A program made the position numbers and the translations under genes. Below the pieces are notes generated by a model that saw only the letters and a program-made list of their open reading frames with translations, was not told the DNA's origin and did not search any database. Positions 27,659-35,899 of a DNA stretch of 64,000 nucleotides are shown in pieces (position 1 is the stretch's first letter; the number at the start of each line of letters is the position of its first letter). This DNA comes from Pseudofrankia inefficax (GTDB lineage Bacteria > Actinomycetota > Actinomycetes > Frankiales > Frankiaceae): the NCBI RefSeq assembly GCF_000166135.1, contig NC_014666.1, positions 868,001 through 932,000 of the forward strand, read 5' to 3'.

Positions 27659-27982
27659 GTGACCTACGTCATCGCCGAGCCCTGTGTCGATGTTAAGGAC
27701 AGGGCTTGCATCGAGGAGTGCCCGGTCGACTGCATCTACGAAGGCGGACGGATGCTCTACATCCAGCCTGACGAGTGCGTCGACTGCGGTGCATGTGAGC
27801 CGGTCTGCCCGGTTGAGGCCATCTACTACGAAGACGATGTGCCCGAGCAGTGGAAGCCGTACACCGACACGAACGCGAGCTTCTTCGAGGAGCTCGGCTC
27901 GCCCGGTGGCGCTTCCAAGGTCGGCGCACTTGACTACGACCCGCCGGCGGTTGCCGCGCTGGCCCCCCAGGGCGAGCACTGA
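27659..27982 (+). CDS. fdxA: Ferredoxin (7Fe, FdxA/FdxC type)
   Basis: This 107-residue acidic electron carrier has the Zn-free 7Fe ferredoxin pattern. The first cluster region is CVDVKDRACIEECPVDC, where the spacing suits a [3Fe-4S] site, and the second region CVDCGACEPVCP suits a [4Fe-4S] site. It likely donates electrons to P450s or other oxidoreductases. GTG 27659 has a strong GAGGAGGAA ribosome site. It lies upstream of dapC in the same direction, as fdxC does before the aminotransferase gene in M. tuberculosis. Confidence 0.93.
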   Translation: MTYVIAEPCVDVKDRACIEECPVDCIYEGGRMLYIQPDECVDCGACEPVCPVEAIYYEDDVPEQWKPYTDTNASFFEELGSPGGASKVGALDYDPPAVAALAPQGEH

Positions 27983-28106
27983 GCGCAGGAGGTAACGAAC
28001 GGAGGTCCCGTCGTCGGGGTCCCTGCCGGATCGGCGAAGCCGATCTGGGAGGTCCGGAAGCGAGGACGGGGCCGGAGTTCGTTGCCGACGGAGCGAGGGC
28101 GCGGCC

Positions 28107-29708
28107 TTGACCAGCCCCACCGGCGTACCCCGCACGACCCGGGCGGGCGGCCGGGCGAAGGTCCGGCTGCCTGACTTTCCCTGGGACACGCTGGCGCAGT
28201 ACAAGCAGAAGGCCAGCCAGCACCCGTACGGCCTGGTGGACCTGTCCGTCGGCACTCCGGTAGACCCGGTGCCGGCGGTCATCCAGCGCGCCCTCGCCGC
28301 CGCCGCGGACTCTCCCGGCTACCCCCAGGTGTGGGGTACGCCGGAGCTACGGGACGCGGCGGCCGGGTGGATGGCCCGGCGGCTCGGCGTTCGCGTCGAC
28401 CCGTCGGCCGTGCTGCCCGTGCTCGGGACCAAGGAGCTGGTCGCCCAGCTGCCGACCCAGCTTGGCCTCGGCCCGGGTGACCGGGTCTGGGTGCCGACTC
28501 CGGCGTACCCGACGTACGAGGTCGGCGCGCTGCTCGCCCGCTGCGAGCCGGTCTACGGGCCGGCGGACGGCGTGGCGCTGGTGTGGCTGAACTCACCGTC
28601 CAACCCGACCGGCCGCTGCATGAGCGTCGAGGAGATGCGGGCGGTCGTCGGGTGGGCCCGGCAGCGAGGCGTGATCGTCGCCAGCGACGAGTGCTACATC
28701 GAGCTCGGCTGGGAGAACCGGGCCGTCTCGGTGCTGCACCCGGACGTCTGCGGCGGCTCGCACGAGGGCCTGCTGGCGGTGCACTCGCTGTCTAAGCGGT
28801 CGAACCTGGCCGGCTACCGCGCCGGGTTCGTCGCCGGCGACCCGGTGCTGGTCCGGGAGCTGCTCGAGCTGCGCAAGCACTCGGGCTTCATGCTGCCCGG
28901 CCCGGTCCAGGCGGCCATGACGGCGGGGCTCGCCGACGACATGCACGTCGCCGACCAGCGGGCCAGGTACGTCAACCGGCGCACCGTGCTCGCCGCGGCG
29001 CTCGCCGTCGCCGGGTTCACGATCGAGCACAGCGAGGCCGGCCTGTACCTGTGGGCCACCCGCGGTGAGGACGCGTGGGCGACGGTGGACGCGCTGGCGA
29101 GCGTCGGCGTGCTGGTCGCGCCGGGAACGTTCTACGGCGAGGCCGGCCGGCGGCACGTCCGGGTCGCGCTGACGGCGCCGGACGCCCACGTGGCGACGGT
29201 GCCCGAACGCATGGCCATGCTGCCGCCACCCCGCTCGGCCGCGCCGGCCACCGGCCCGCGCACCGGCGGGTACGCCTATCCGCCAGCCGGGCAGGCACCG
29301 CCGACCGGTCCTGTGCGCATCACCGGCCCGGGAGGCGGCGCACCCGGCGGCCACCAGCCCCCCGCGCCCGGCCGCGGTCCCGCCGGTCAGGGGCAACCCG
29401 GGTACGGGCAGTCACGGCCAGGTGCCGGGCCGCCAGGCCCACCGCCCGGCTATGGCCAGGCTGACCACGGTCAGGGTGGTTATGGCCAGCCGGACCATGG
29501 TCAGCTCGACCGTAGTCAGGCCGGTTACAGCCAGCCCGACCACGGTCAGGGTGGTTACGGCCAGCGGGCGCCCGGCCAGCCCGACCCCGCCCGTCAGGGC
29601 CCGGACCGTCAGGGCCCGGACCGGCAAGGGGTCTTCGACACCTTCGCGGGTCTCGCGGACACCTACGGAGGCCCGGACGAGCAGGACGGTCCAGCCGACC
29701 TGAGGTGA
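28107..29708 (+). CDS. dapC: N-succinyldiaminopimelate aminotransferase with long repeat tail
   Basis: DapC makes N-succinyl-diaminopimelate from the keto precursor using glutamate and PLP. The fold-type I domain spans about residues 20-375, with PTPAYPTYEVGAL, LNSPSNPTGRCMS, ASDECYIELGW and the PLP lysine in HSLSKRSNLAGYRAGF. Homologues end near residue 370. This protein continues for about 155 residues of Pro/Gly/Gln/Tyr-rich sequence with repeats of the type GYGQPDHGQ. The TTG at 28107 is the only start giving the conserved KVRLPDFPWDTL N-terminus. It lies between fdxA and dapD, so the DAP pathway genes are near each other. Confidence 0.9.
   Translation: MTSPTGVPRTTRAGGRAKVRLPDFPWDTLAQYKQKASQHPYGLVDLSVGTPVDPVPAVIQRALAAAADSPGYPQVWGTPELRDAAAGWMARRLGVRVDPSAVLPVLGTKELVAQLPTQLGLGPGDRVWVPTPAYPTYEVGALLARCEPVYGPADGVALVWLNSPSNPTGRCMSVEEMRAVVGWARQRGVIVASDECYIELGWENRAVSVLHPDVCGGSHEGLLAVHSLSKRSNLAGYRAGFVAGDPVLVRELLELRKHSGFMLPGPVQAAMTAGLADDMHVADQRARYVNRRTVLAAALAVAGFTIEHSEAGLYLWATRGEDAWATVDALASVGVLVAPGTFYGEAGRRHVRVALTAPDAHVATVPERMAMLPPPRSAAPATGPRTGGYAYPPAGQAPPTGPVRITGPGGGAPGGHQPPAPGRGPAGQGQPGYGQSRPGAGPPGPPPGYGQADHGQGGYGQPDHGQLDRSQAGYSQPDHGQGGYGQRAPGQPDPARQGPDRQGPDRQGVFDTFAGLADTYGGPDEQDGPADLR
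29458..29570 (+). repeat. In-frame degenerate repeats encoding GYGQPDHGQ-like units in dapC
   Basis: The motif CCACGGTCAGGGTGGTTA occurs at about 29466 and again at about 29540, with diverged copies between. They encode successive units such as ADHGQGGYGQP, DHGQLDRSQAGYSQP and DHGQGGYGQ. The DNA-level identity suggests recent expansion by slippage or recombination. Confidence 0.75.
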
Positions 29709-29799
29709 TCACCCGGCCCAGGGTCAGGAGTACTGGACCTGGGCCGGCCGGGGTCTGGCGCCGGATCTGGCCAGGCTGGCCTCGTCGCGAGACCAGCAA

Positions 29800-29872
29800 G
29801 ATCGCTGTTTCCGCCCTCGTATGGCTGTAACCGCAGCGGTTTTGTGACCGCGCGAGGGCCGAAACGGCGATC
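29800..29872. repeat. 73-bp palindromic element, copy 3 (opposite orientation to copy 1)
   Basis: It begins GATCGCTGTTTCCGCCCTC and ends GAGGGCCGAAACGGCGATC. Its reverse complement matches copy 1 (9689) far better than its own strand does, including the loop GGTCACAAAACCGCTG, so the element has a defined polarity and inserts either way round. Confidence 0.85.
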
Positions 29873-30010
29873 AAGTCGGCGGGCGGACCTCGCCGGGCCC
29901 GGCACTAGGTAGCAATCGCTTGTCTTGGGCAGCGGTCGCCTGGGCCAGCGGTTGTCTTGAGCGCCGTGTCAATTCTGGGCGGTCGCCTCTCCGCGGCCGC
30001 CGTTTCCCCT

Positions 30011-30170
30011 GCGCAATTGGCGATCATCGCGCCCTGGCGCCGGCCCAGTTCTTCATGATCGTCGGTTGGGCAGGGGGAATCGTCGTTCGGTGCCCCGGTT
30101 TGTCGCATTTATCTCTGCGCAACTGGCGATCATCGTCGTGATCCACCGCCGGATCGTTCGAAGATCGCCA
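30011..30170. repeat. Repeated GCGCAAYTGGCGATCATCG with inverted partner
   Basis: The 19-mer occurs at 30011-30029 (Y = T) and 30117-30135 (Y = C). The second copy's TGGCGATCATCG can pair with CGAAGATCGCCA at 30159-30170, with one mismatch. This may be a further small dispersed element; no coding potential is seen. Confidence 0.6.
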
Positions 30171-30266
30171 GATGGGTGGGCGGTTCGGCGGCTCGAACCG
30201 TCGCTCGCCTGAAGGACTAACCGTCCATCGCTTGAGCGATCGCCAGGGCGCCCCGGCGCCCGCCGC

Positions 30267-30316
30267 GTTCCGCGGTGCGGGTGATCTCTGTGTTCCGTGG
30301 TGCGGGTGATCTCTGC
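30267..30316. repeat. 25-bp tandem duplication upstream of dapD
   Basis: Two adjacent 25-base units starting GTTCCGYGGTGCGGGTGATC are identical at 23 positions. The second ends 44 bases before the -10 box of dapD, a position suitable for an operator. Confidence 0.75.
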
Positions 30317-30360
30317 GGCAGCGAGTGGCTTTGGTTTTCCGGGGTGGGGGCGGGCTCGGC

Positions 30361-30366
30361 TAGGGT
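30361..30366 (+). promoter_or_regulatory. -10 box for dapD
   Basis: TAGGGT lies seven bases before GTG 30374 and no ribosome site is visible, so the 99-bp in-frame extension upstream is probably untranslated. Confidence 0.5.
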
Positions 30367-30373
30367 CGGGCTG

Positions 30374-31210
30374 GTGAGCACTTCATCCTTCGTCTCTCCG
30401 CTGGACTCGGGCATCGACGAGCTCTGGGCGCGCCGGGCGGACATCACCCCGGCCGACGCGGACGCCCGCAAGGCCGTCGTCGCGGCCGTGGACGCCATCG
30501 ACGCCGGCGAGGCTCGGGTCGCGTTCGTCGCCGCCGACGGCTCGGTGGTCGTCGATGAGCGGGCCAAGCACGCGATCCTGCTGTCCTTCAAGGTTCTGCC
30601 CATGGGCGAGTCGAACGCCGGCGACTTCCGCTACAACGACCGGATGCCGCTGAAGACCCGGTTCGACGGCGTCCGCGTCGTCCCCGGCGCGATTGTCCGC
30701 TGGGGCGCCCATATCGCCCCCGGCGCCGTGCTCATGCCGAGCTACACCAACATCGGCGGCTTCGTCGACTCCGGCTCGATGGTCGACACCTGGGCCACCG
30801 TCGGCTCCTGCGCGCAGGTGGGCAAGAACGTGCACCTGTCCGGTGGGGTCGGCCTCGGCGGCGTGCTGGAGCCGCCGAACGCGGTGCCGGTCATCGTCGA
30901 GGACGACGCCTTCGTCGGCAGCCGCTCAATGATCATCGATGGTGCCCGGGTGCACCGTGGCGCGAAACTCGGCGCGGGCTCGATCCTCACCGCATCCACT
31001 CACGTCTTCGACGCGAACACCGGGGAGGAGTACCCCCGCGGGGAGATCCCCGAGCGAGCCGTCGCCGTCGGCGCGAGCCGGGTCAAGAGCTTCCCCGGGG
31101 GAGATTTCGCGATGCCCTGCATGCTCGTGCTGCGCACCCTGGCCGAGGGGCAGATCCACGACAAGCTGGCGCTGAACGACATCCTGCGCGAACACGGCGT
31201 CGCCACCTGA
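30374..31210 (+). CDS. dapD: Tetrahydrodipicolinate N-succinyltransferase
   Basis: DapD transfers succinyl from succinyl-CoA to tetrahydrodipicolinate, the entry to the succinylase branch of meso-DAP and lysine synthesis. The 278-residue product has an N-terminal helical domain and a left-handed beta-helix with hexapeptide turns (VVPGAIVRWGAHIAPGAVLM, VDTWATVGSCAQVGKNVHLS, GVGLGGVLEP). The EDDAFVGSRSMI and GSILTASTHVFD blocks are typical of the actinobacterial type. It forms a trimer in this family. It is followed after 30 bp by dapE, which has its own predicted -10 box. Confidence 0.93.
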   Translation: MSTSSFVSPLDSGIDELWARRADITPADADARKAVVAAVDAIDAGEARVAFVAADGSVVVDERAKHAILLSFKVLPMGESNAGDFRYNDRMPLKTRFDGVRVVPGAIVRWGAHIAPGAVLMPSYTNIGGFVDSGSMVDTWATVGSCAQVGKNVHLSGGVGLGGVLEPPNAVPVIVEDDAFVGSRSMIIDGARVHRGAKLGAGSILTASTHVFDANTGEEYPRGEIPERAVAVGASRVKSFPGGDFAMPCMLVLRTLAEGQIHDKLALNDILREHGVAT

Positions 31211-31227
31211 GCCGGTGGCCGGGCTCG

Positions 31228-31233
31228 TAGGGT
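31228..31233 (+). promoter_or_regulatory. -10 box for dapE
   Basis: TAGGGT is seven bases before ATG 31241, in the 30-bp gap after dapD. The same hexamer precedes dapD at the same distance. Confidence 0.45.
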
Positions 31234-31240
31234 CTCTGGC

Positions 31241-32311
31241 ATGGGACTTGATGTCGCGGTGCCGGCGGGGGAGCTGACCGGGGCGCTGGTGGACTTCGCG
31301 TCGGTGAGCGGTTCCGAGGGGCCGCTCGCCGACGCGGTCGAGGCGGCGCTCGTTGGTCTGCCGGGGCTGACGGTCGACCGGGACGGCGACGCGGTGGTGG
31401 CGCGCACGAGCCTCGGGCGCCCCACCCGGGTGGTGCTCGCGGGGCATCTCGACACCGTGCCGATCGCCGACAACGTGCCGTCGCGCCGGGAGGGCGACCG
31501 GCTCTACGGGTGCGGCACGTCCGACATGAAGTCCGGCGTCGCCGTCATGCTGCACCTCGCCGCCACCGTGGCGGCGGAGTCCCTGGTGCACGACCTGACC
31601 TGGGTGTTCTACGACAACGAGGAGGTCGACGCCTCCCGCAACGGGCTGCGTCGGCTCGCCGAGCGGCACCGGGACTGGCTGGAGGGCGACCTCGCGGTCC
31701 TGATGGAGCCCACGGGCGGGGAGATAGAGGCCGGCTGCCAGGGAACGTTGCGGGTGATCGCGACCCTGCCCGGCCGCCGCGCCCACTCGGCCCGTTCCTG
31801 GCTCGGGGACAACGCCATCCACCGGGCCGGAGACCTGCTCACCCGGCTCGCGGCCTACCAGCCGCGCACGGTCGAGATCGACGGCTGTGCCTACCGGGAG
31901 GGGCTGTCCGCCGTGCGGATCTCGGGTGGTGTCGCCGGCAACGTCATCCCGGACCGGTGCGAGGTGACGATCAACTTCCGGTTCGCCCCGGACCGGGACG
32001 TCGCCGGCGCCCTGGCCCACGTCCAGGAGGTGCTCGCGGGCTACGAGCTGGAGCTCACCGACAGCTCGGGCGGCGCCCTGCCGGGCCTGTCGGCCCCGGC
32101 CGCGGCGGCGTTCGTCACCGCCACAGGGCGCCAGCCCCGGGCCAAGTACGGCTGGACCGACGTCGCCCGGTTCGCGGCGCTCGGCATCCCGGCGCTCAAC
32201 TACGGCCCCGGCGACCCGAATCTCGCGCACACCCGCGACGAGTACGTCGAGCTGCCCCTGGTCGAGGAGGCAGAGCGCGTCCTGCGCGCCTACCTCACCA
32301 CCAGGTCATAG
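31241..32311 (+). CDS. dapE: Succinyl-diaminopimelate desuccinylase
   Basis: DapE is a di-zinc M20 hydrolase releasing succinate to give L,L-DAP. The 356-residue product shows metal-site motifs [37 protein letters not shown] (with the catalytic Glu pair), [16 protein letters not shown] and the dimerisation-domain [17 protein letters not shown]. The last metal ligand is in [17 protein letters not shown]. Together with dapC and dapD this gives three consecutive DAP steps within 4.3 kb. Confidence 0.93.
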   Translation: MGLDVAVPAGELTGALVDFASVSGSEGPLADAVEAALVGLPGLTVDRDGDAVVARTSLGRPTRVVLAGHLDTVPIADNVPSRREGDRLYGCGTSDMKSGVAVMLHLAATVAAESLVHDLTWVFYDNEEVDASRNGLRRLAERHRDWLEGDLAVLMEPTGGEIEAGCQGTLRVIATLPGRRAHSARSWLGDNAIHRAGDLLTRLAAYQPRTVEIDGCAYREGLSAVRISGGVAGNVIPDRCEVTINFRFAPDRDVAGALAHVQEVLAGYELELTDSSGGALPGLSAPAAAAFVTATGRQPRAKYGWTDVARFAALGIPALNYGPGDPNLAHTRDEYVELPLVEEAERVLRAYLTTRS

Positions 32312-32507
32312 ATCCCCACCTCTAGTAATCGAAAATGGGATTCGTCACAACGTGTACCGCCGTTCCGGCGACCGTTTAGGGACGTAACGGCGCGAACGCG
32401 GCCCTCGGCGCCGCCCGTGGTCACGATGCGGATCCCGGCGGCGCCGGTCGGTCGACGTGGGCCGCCGCCGGGCCCAACCGGCGGTCCGGCCCCGCCTCCC
32501 GGTGGCC

Positions 32508-32513
32508 TATGGT
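32508..32513 (+). promoter_or_regulatory. -10 box for first LOG-family gene
   Basis: TATGGT is six bases before GTG 32520 and supports that start over an in-frame one at 32457. Confidence 0.5.
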
Positions 32514-32519
32514 GCCGAG

Positions 32520-33452
32520 GTGACACCCATCAAGCCTGGTGAACCGGACCCGACGCCGGCCGACAGCCTCGCCCGCGCCGCGGCCGAGGCGGCGGCCGTG
32601 CTGGACGAGACGGCGGTACTGGACGAGACGGTGGCGCTGGGCGCTCCGGTACCGCCGAACGACGGTCCGCGCCGGTACGAGCCGGGCGAGTTCCCGACCC
32701 CGCCGCCGGAGCAGCGCCGCGGCCCGCAGCTGGCCCGCCGCAGCCAGATCCGGCACTCCACCTCCGACGAACGGCTGCTGGCCAACCGCGGCTCCGGGGA
32801 CTTCACCCACGCGGACCCGTGGCGGGTGCTGCGCATCCAGAGCGAGTTCGTCGAGGGCTTCGACCTGCTCGCCGACCTGCCGCGCGCGGTGACCGTCTTC
32901 GGCTCGGCCCGGGTGCCGCGCGACCACCCGGACTACGAGGTCGGCCGCCGGCTGGGTGCCGCGCTGGTCGAGGCGGGCTTCGCGGTGATCACTGGAGGCG
33001 GGCCGGGCGCGATGGAGGCGGCGAACCGGGGTGCCCAGGAGGCCGGCGGCCTCTCGGTCGGCCTCGGCATCGAGCTGCCGTTCGAGCAGAAGCTCAACGA
33101 CTGGGTGGACCTCGGCGTCAGCTTCCGGTACTTCTTCGTCCGTAAGACGATGTTCGTGAAGTACGCCGAGGCGTTCGTCATCCTGCCGGGTGGGCTCGGC
33201 ACGCTTGACGAGCTGTTCGAGGCGCTCACCCTGGTCCAGACCGGCAAGGTCCGCAGGTTCCCGGTCGTGCTGCTCGGCACCGACTACTGGCGCGGCCTGC
33301 TCGACTGGCTGCGCGGCACCGTCGTCGGCACCGCCCGGATGAAGGACACCGACCTCGACCTGTTCTCGCTCACCGACGACGTCGACGAGGCCGTCCGGCT
33401 GGTTGTGGACGGCATCGCCTCCAGCACGCCGCCCCAGCCCCGGGGCCGGTAG
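32520..33452 (+). CDS. LOG-family Rossmann-fold protein (TIGR00730-like), larger paralogue
   Basis: LOG proteins cleave nucleoside monophosphates such as cytokinin ribotides at the N-glycosidic bond. The signature PGGLGTLDELFEALTLVQ, with its essential Arg/Glu context, is near residue 220, preceded by AVTVFGSARVPRDHPDY and ITGGGPGAMEAANRGA. About 90 residues of acidic and Pro-rich sequence come before the core, giving 310 residues, so this is the long subgroup. A second, short LOG gene begins 12 bp downstream. The dapE-LOG-folP2 order is shared with mycobacteria. Confidence 0.88.
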   Translation: MTPIKPGEPDPTPADSLARAAAEAAAVLDETAVLDETVALGAPVPPNDGPRRYEPGEFPTPPPEQRRGPQLARRSQIRHSTSDERLLANRGSGDFTHADPWRVLRIQSEFVEGFDLLADLPRAVTVFGSARVPRDHPDYEVGRRLGAALVEAGFAVITGGGPGAMEAANRGAQEAGGLSVGLGIELPFEQKLNDWVDLGVSFRYFFVRKTMFVKYAEAFVILPGGLGTLDELFEALTLVQTGKVRRFPVVLLGTDYWRGLLDWLRGTVVGTARMKDTDLDLFSLTDDVDEAVRLVVDGIASSTPPQPRGR

Positions 33453-33464
33453 AAAGCCGGGTTC

Positions 33465-34067
33465 ATGAGGATCTGCGTCTACTGTTCGTCGTCGGAGCGG
33501 ATCGACCCGGGGTACGTCCTGCTCGCCGGCCAGGTGGGCACGGAGCTCGCGGCGCGCGGCCACTCGCTGGTCTCCGGCGGCGGCTCGATCTCCTGCATGG
33601 GCGCGGTCGCCCGGTCGGCGCGGGCCGGCGGGGCGAGCACCCTCGGGGTGATCCCGCGCAAGCTGCTCGACCTGGAGGTCAGCGACACCGACGCCGACGA
33701 GCTGATCGTGACCGAGACCATGCGGGAACGTAAGGCCATCATGGACGAGCGGGCCGACGCCTTCCTGGCGCTGCCCGGTGGCCTCGGCACCCTCGAGGAG
33801 CTGTTCGAGATCTGGGTGGCGGCCATGCTGGGCATGCACGCCAAGCCGATCGTCGTGCTCGACCCGGACGGCGTCTTCGCCCATCTGCACACGCTCGTCG
33901 ACGGCCTCGTCGACCGGGGCTTCGTGCGTCCCGAGGCCCGCGCGCTGCTGCGGTGGTCGACCACCCCGGCCGAGGCGCTGGACTTCCTCGAAGCCGCCGG
34001 CGTCGGCTCGGCCGTCAACCCCACCGTCGGCGAGGCGATCGAGGCGGCGGCACCCCCGATCGACTGA
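33465..34067 (+). CDS. LOG-family Rossmann-fold protein (TIGR00730-like), short paralogue
   Basis: The 200-residue product begins MRICVYCSSSERIDPGY and carries SGGGSISCMGAVARSA, METRK-like ETMRERKAIMDERAD and the motif LPGGLGTLEELFEIWV. Residues for AMP-type phosphoribohydrolase activity are present, so it is the better candidate of the pair for a true cytokinin-riboside-monophosphate phosphoribohydrolase. ATG 33465 lies 12 bp after the first LOG gene, so both are probably on one transcript. The next gene is on the opposite strand. Confidence 0.9.
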   Translation: MRICVYCSSSERIDPGYVLLAGQVGTELAARGHSLVSGGGSISCMGAVARSARAGGASTLGVIPRKLLDLEVSDTDADELIVTETMRERKAIMDERADAFLALPGGLGTLEELFEIWVAAMLGMHAKPIVVLDPDGVFAHLHTLVDGLVDRGFVRPEARALLRWSTTPAEALDFLEAAGVGSAVNPTVGEAIEAAAPPID

Positions 34068-34075
34068 GCCGAGGC

Positions 34076-35020
34076 CTACGCGAGCCCGCGGCGCGCGACG
34101 GTGAGGTCGGCGTCGCCGCGGATCGCCGCGACCATCCGCAGGGCCCGGCGGGTCGCCGCGACCTGGTGGGCTCGGAAGATCCGGGCACCGAGCCAGGCGC
34201 TGACGGCGGTGGCGGCCAGCGTGCCCTCCAGCCGCTCCTCGACGGGCGTGTCGAGGGCCTCGCCGACGAAGTCCTTGTTGGACATCGCCATGAGCACCGG
34301 CCAGCCGGTGGCGACGAGCTCGTCGGTCCGCCTGGTCGCCTCCATCGAATGGCGGCTGTTCTTGCCGAAGTCGTGCCCCGGGTCGATCACCACCGCGTCC
34401 GGGCGCACCCCGAGCGCGACGGCCCGCTCCGCGAGGCCGCAGGTGGTCGCGACGATGTCGGCAACCACGTCCTGGTAGGTCATCCGGTGCGGCCGCGTGC
34501 GTGGCGGCAGGTGCCCGGCGTGGGTGCAGACCAGGCCCACGCCGCCCGCGGCCGCCACCTCGGCGAGTTCCGGCTCGACACCGCCCCAGGCGTCGTTGAG
34601 CAGGTCCGCGCCCTCCGCGACGACGACCCGGCCGACCTCGGCCCGATAGGTGTCGACGCTGATCACGACGTCCGGGTGGGCCGCGCGCACCCGGGCGACG
34701 AACCCGCCGATCCGGCGCAGTTCCTCGGCCGCGCTGATCTCGGCTCCCGGAGCGGCCTTCACCCCGCCGATGTCGATGATGCCGGCGCCCTCGGCGATCG
34801 CGCGCTCGACGGCGGCGAGCGCCTCGCTCTCGCCGTAGGTCGCGCCCTTGTCGAAGAAGGAGTCCGGCGTCCGGTTCACGATGGCCATGACGACCAGCTC
34901 GGCCGGCCCGAACACGCGCCGGCCGAGCCGCAGCGGCCCAGGTAGTGGGCCCCTGTCGTCCGGCGCGGGGCCGGCCGGGCGGGTAGGGAGGTCTGCGGGC
35001 GGAGCGACGTCGTGCGGCAC
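34076..35020 (-). CDS. folP2: Dihydropteroate synthase paralogue of FolP2 type
   Basis: The TIM-barrel fold of DHPS is clear: VMAIVNRTPDSFFDKGATY, IIDIGGVKAAPGAEIS, VVISVDTYRAEV, LLNDAWGG, VIDPGHDFGKN, MSNKDFVGEAL and a final FRAHQV. However, the loop that reads GGESTRPG in active enzymes is GGVKAAPG here, removing the Thr-Arg pair that contacts pABA. Mycobacterial FolP2 is reported to lack DHPS activity, so folate synthesis by this protein is doubtful. GTG 35020 gives 314 residues with a Pro-rich start. It is convergent with the LOG genes and divergent from the DivIVA-like gene, as part of a conserved neighbourhood. Confidence 0.85.
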   Translation of the reverse strand: MPHDVAPPADLPTRPAGPAPDDRGPLPGPLRLGRRVFGPAELVVMAIVNRTPDSFFDKGATYGESEALAAVERAIAEGAGIIDIGGVKAAPGAEISAAEELRRIGGFVARVRAAHPDVVISVDTYRAEVGRVVVAEGADLLNDAWGGVEPELAEVAAAGGVGLVCTHAGHLPPRTRPHRMTYQDVVADIVATTCGLAERAVALGVRPDAVVIDPGHDFGKNSRHSMEATRRTDELVATGWPVLMAMSNKDFVGEALDTPVEERLEGTLAATAVSAWLGARIFRAHQVAATRRALRMVAAIRGDADLTVARRGLA

Positions 35021-35192
35021 GACTGCGAGCCTGCCAGACGTCGACGGACGCGGCGTTACGCCCGCGGAGGACCCGGCCCTGGGGTGGCGCCGTCGGTCCG
35101 GTTTCGACCTGAGACGGGTGCCGTCGCCCGCTTTCCGCGCCGTCCGGGTACGCGGGGGACGCCCGACGGGTTGGCCACTATGGCCCCGACCG

Positions 35193-35198
35193 TACGAT
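35193..35198 (+). promoter_or_regulatory. -10 box for DivIVA-like gene
   Basis: TACGAT lies six bases before GTG 35205 and nine before the alternative GTG 35208. Confidence 0.5.
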
Positions 35199-35204
35199 CG
35201 GGGC

Positions 35205-35615
35205 GTGGTGCTCGCTATCGAGATCCTCGTCGTCGCCGCGCTGGTGTTCGTCGTCGCGGCGCTGGCTGTCGGCTGGTTCGACCGGATGGCCCCCGCTCCG
35301 CCGGACGCGGCGCCAACCGGCCTGCCCGCCGCCGGCCCGGTCGGCGCGCGCGAGGTCGGTGGTGTCCGGCTCAACCTCGCCTTCCGCGGCTACCGGATGG
35401 CCGAGGTGGACGCGCTGCTCGCCCGGCTGGCCGGCGAGCTGGCCTGGCGGGACGAGGAGCTGGCCCGCCGTGACGACGAGCTGGTCCGGCTCGCCACGTT
35501 CGCGCACGCCGACGCGACGCAGGGCCCGGCCGGGGGTGCCGAAGGCGCCACACCCGGCGCCTCGCCCGGGACGCCCACCGACGGCCACACCCAGTGGACC
35601 GGCCTCGACGGATAA
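35205..35615 (+). CDS. Small membrane-anchored DivIVA-domain protein (Rv1209-like)
   Basis: The 136-residue product starts with one transmembrane helix (residues about 3-24, IEILVVAALVFVVAALAVGWF). A short linker and a DivIVA-type segment follow: LNLAFRGYRMAEVDALLARLAGELAWR, continuing as a coiled coil (REEL-like repeats of DEELARR). A Gly/Ala/Pro-rich tail ends the protein. DivIVA domains bind curved membranes or other polar-growth proteins. In mycobacteria a protein of this architecture lies next to folP2 and gpgS; its function is unknown. Confidence 0.75.
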   Translation: MVLAIEILVVAALVFVVAALAVGWFDRMAPAPPDAAPTGLPAAGPVGAREVGGVRLNLAFRGYRMAEVDALLARLAGELAWRDEELARRDDELVRLATFAHADATQGPAGGAEGATPGASPGTPTDGHTQWTGLDG

Positions 35616-35763
35616 GGTCGCGAACCCCCAGCCCGGACGCGTGACCGGCGCGGTGCGGGCTCAGAACGCCCCGCGGGCCGCACGAGCCGCCAACCATCCC
35701 GGTCGGCCGCTGATTTCCGCTCCGTGGTGCGGTGAGCGTGGGGAGGGCGCCCAGCGCCCGACA

Positions 35764-35787
35764 TGTCGGGCCCCCTAGGGCCCGACA
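35764..35787. terminator. Perfect hairpin after DivIVA-like gene
   Basis: TGTCGGGCCC pairs with GGGCCCGACA around CCTA, a 10-bp stem in the 284-bp gap before the DUF3117 gene. It is a good terminator-shaped structure though without a T-run. Confidence 0.5.
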
Positions 35788-35899
35788 ACATCGGCCGCCG
35801 ACCGTTGTGGTTCTGCGGAGGGCCGTGTTTCGGTTTGCTGCCCTGACTACGGGATAATCGTCGGCAGACGTAGGTCCGACGGCAGGAAGAGGTGCACCG

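Larger units (their letters stand above)
29709..30373. other. dapC-dapD intergenic region, repeat-rich
   Basis: No credible gene lies in these 665 bases. It contains a 73-bp palindromic element, two copies of a GCGCAAYTGGCGATCATCG sequence with a nearby inverted partner, a 25-bp tandem duplication and the dapD promoter. Confidence 0.65.
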
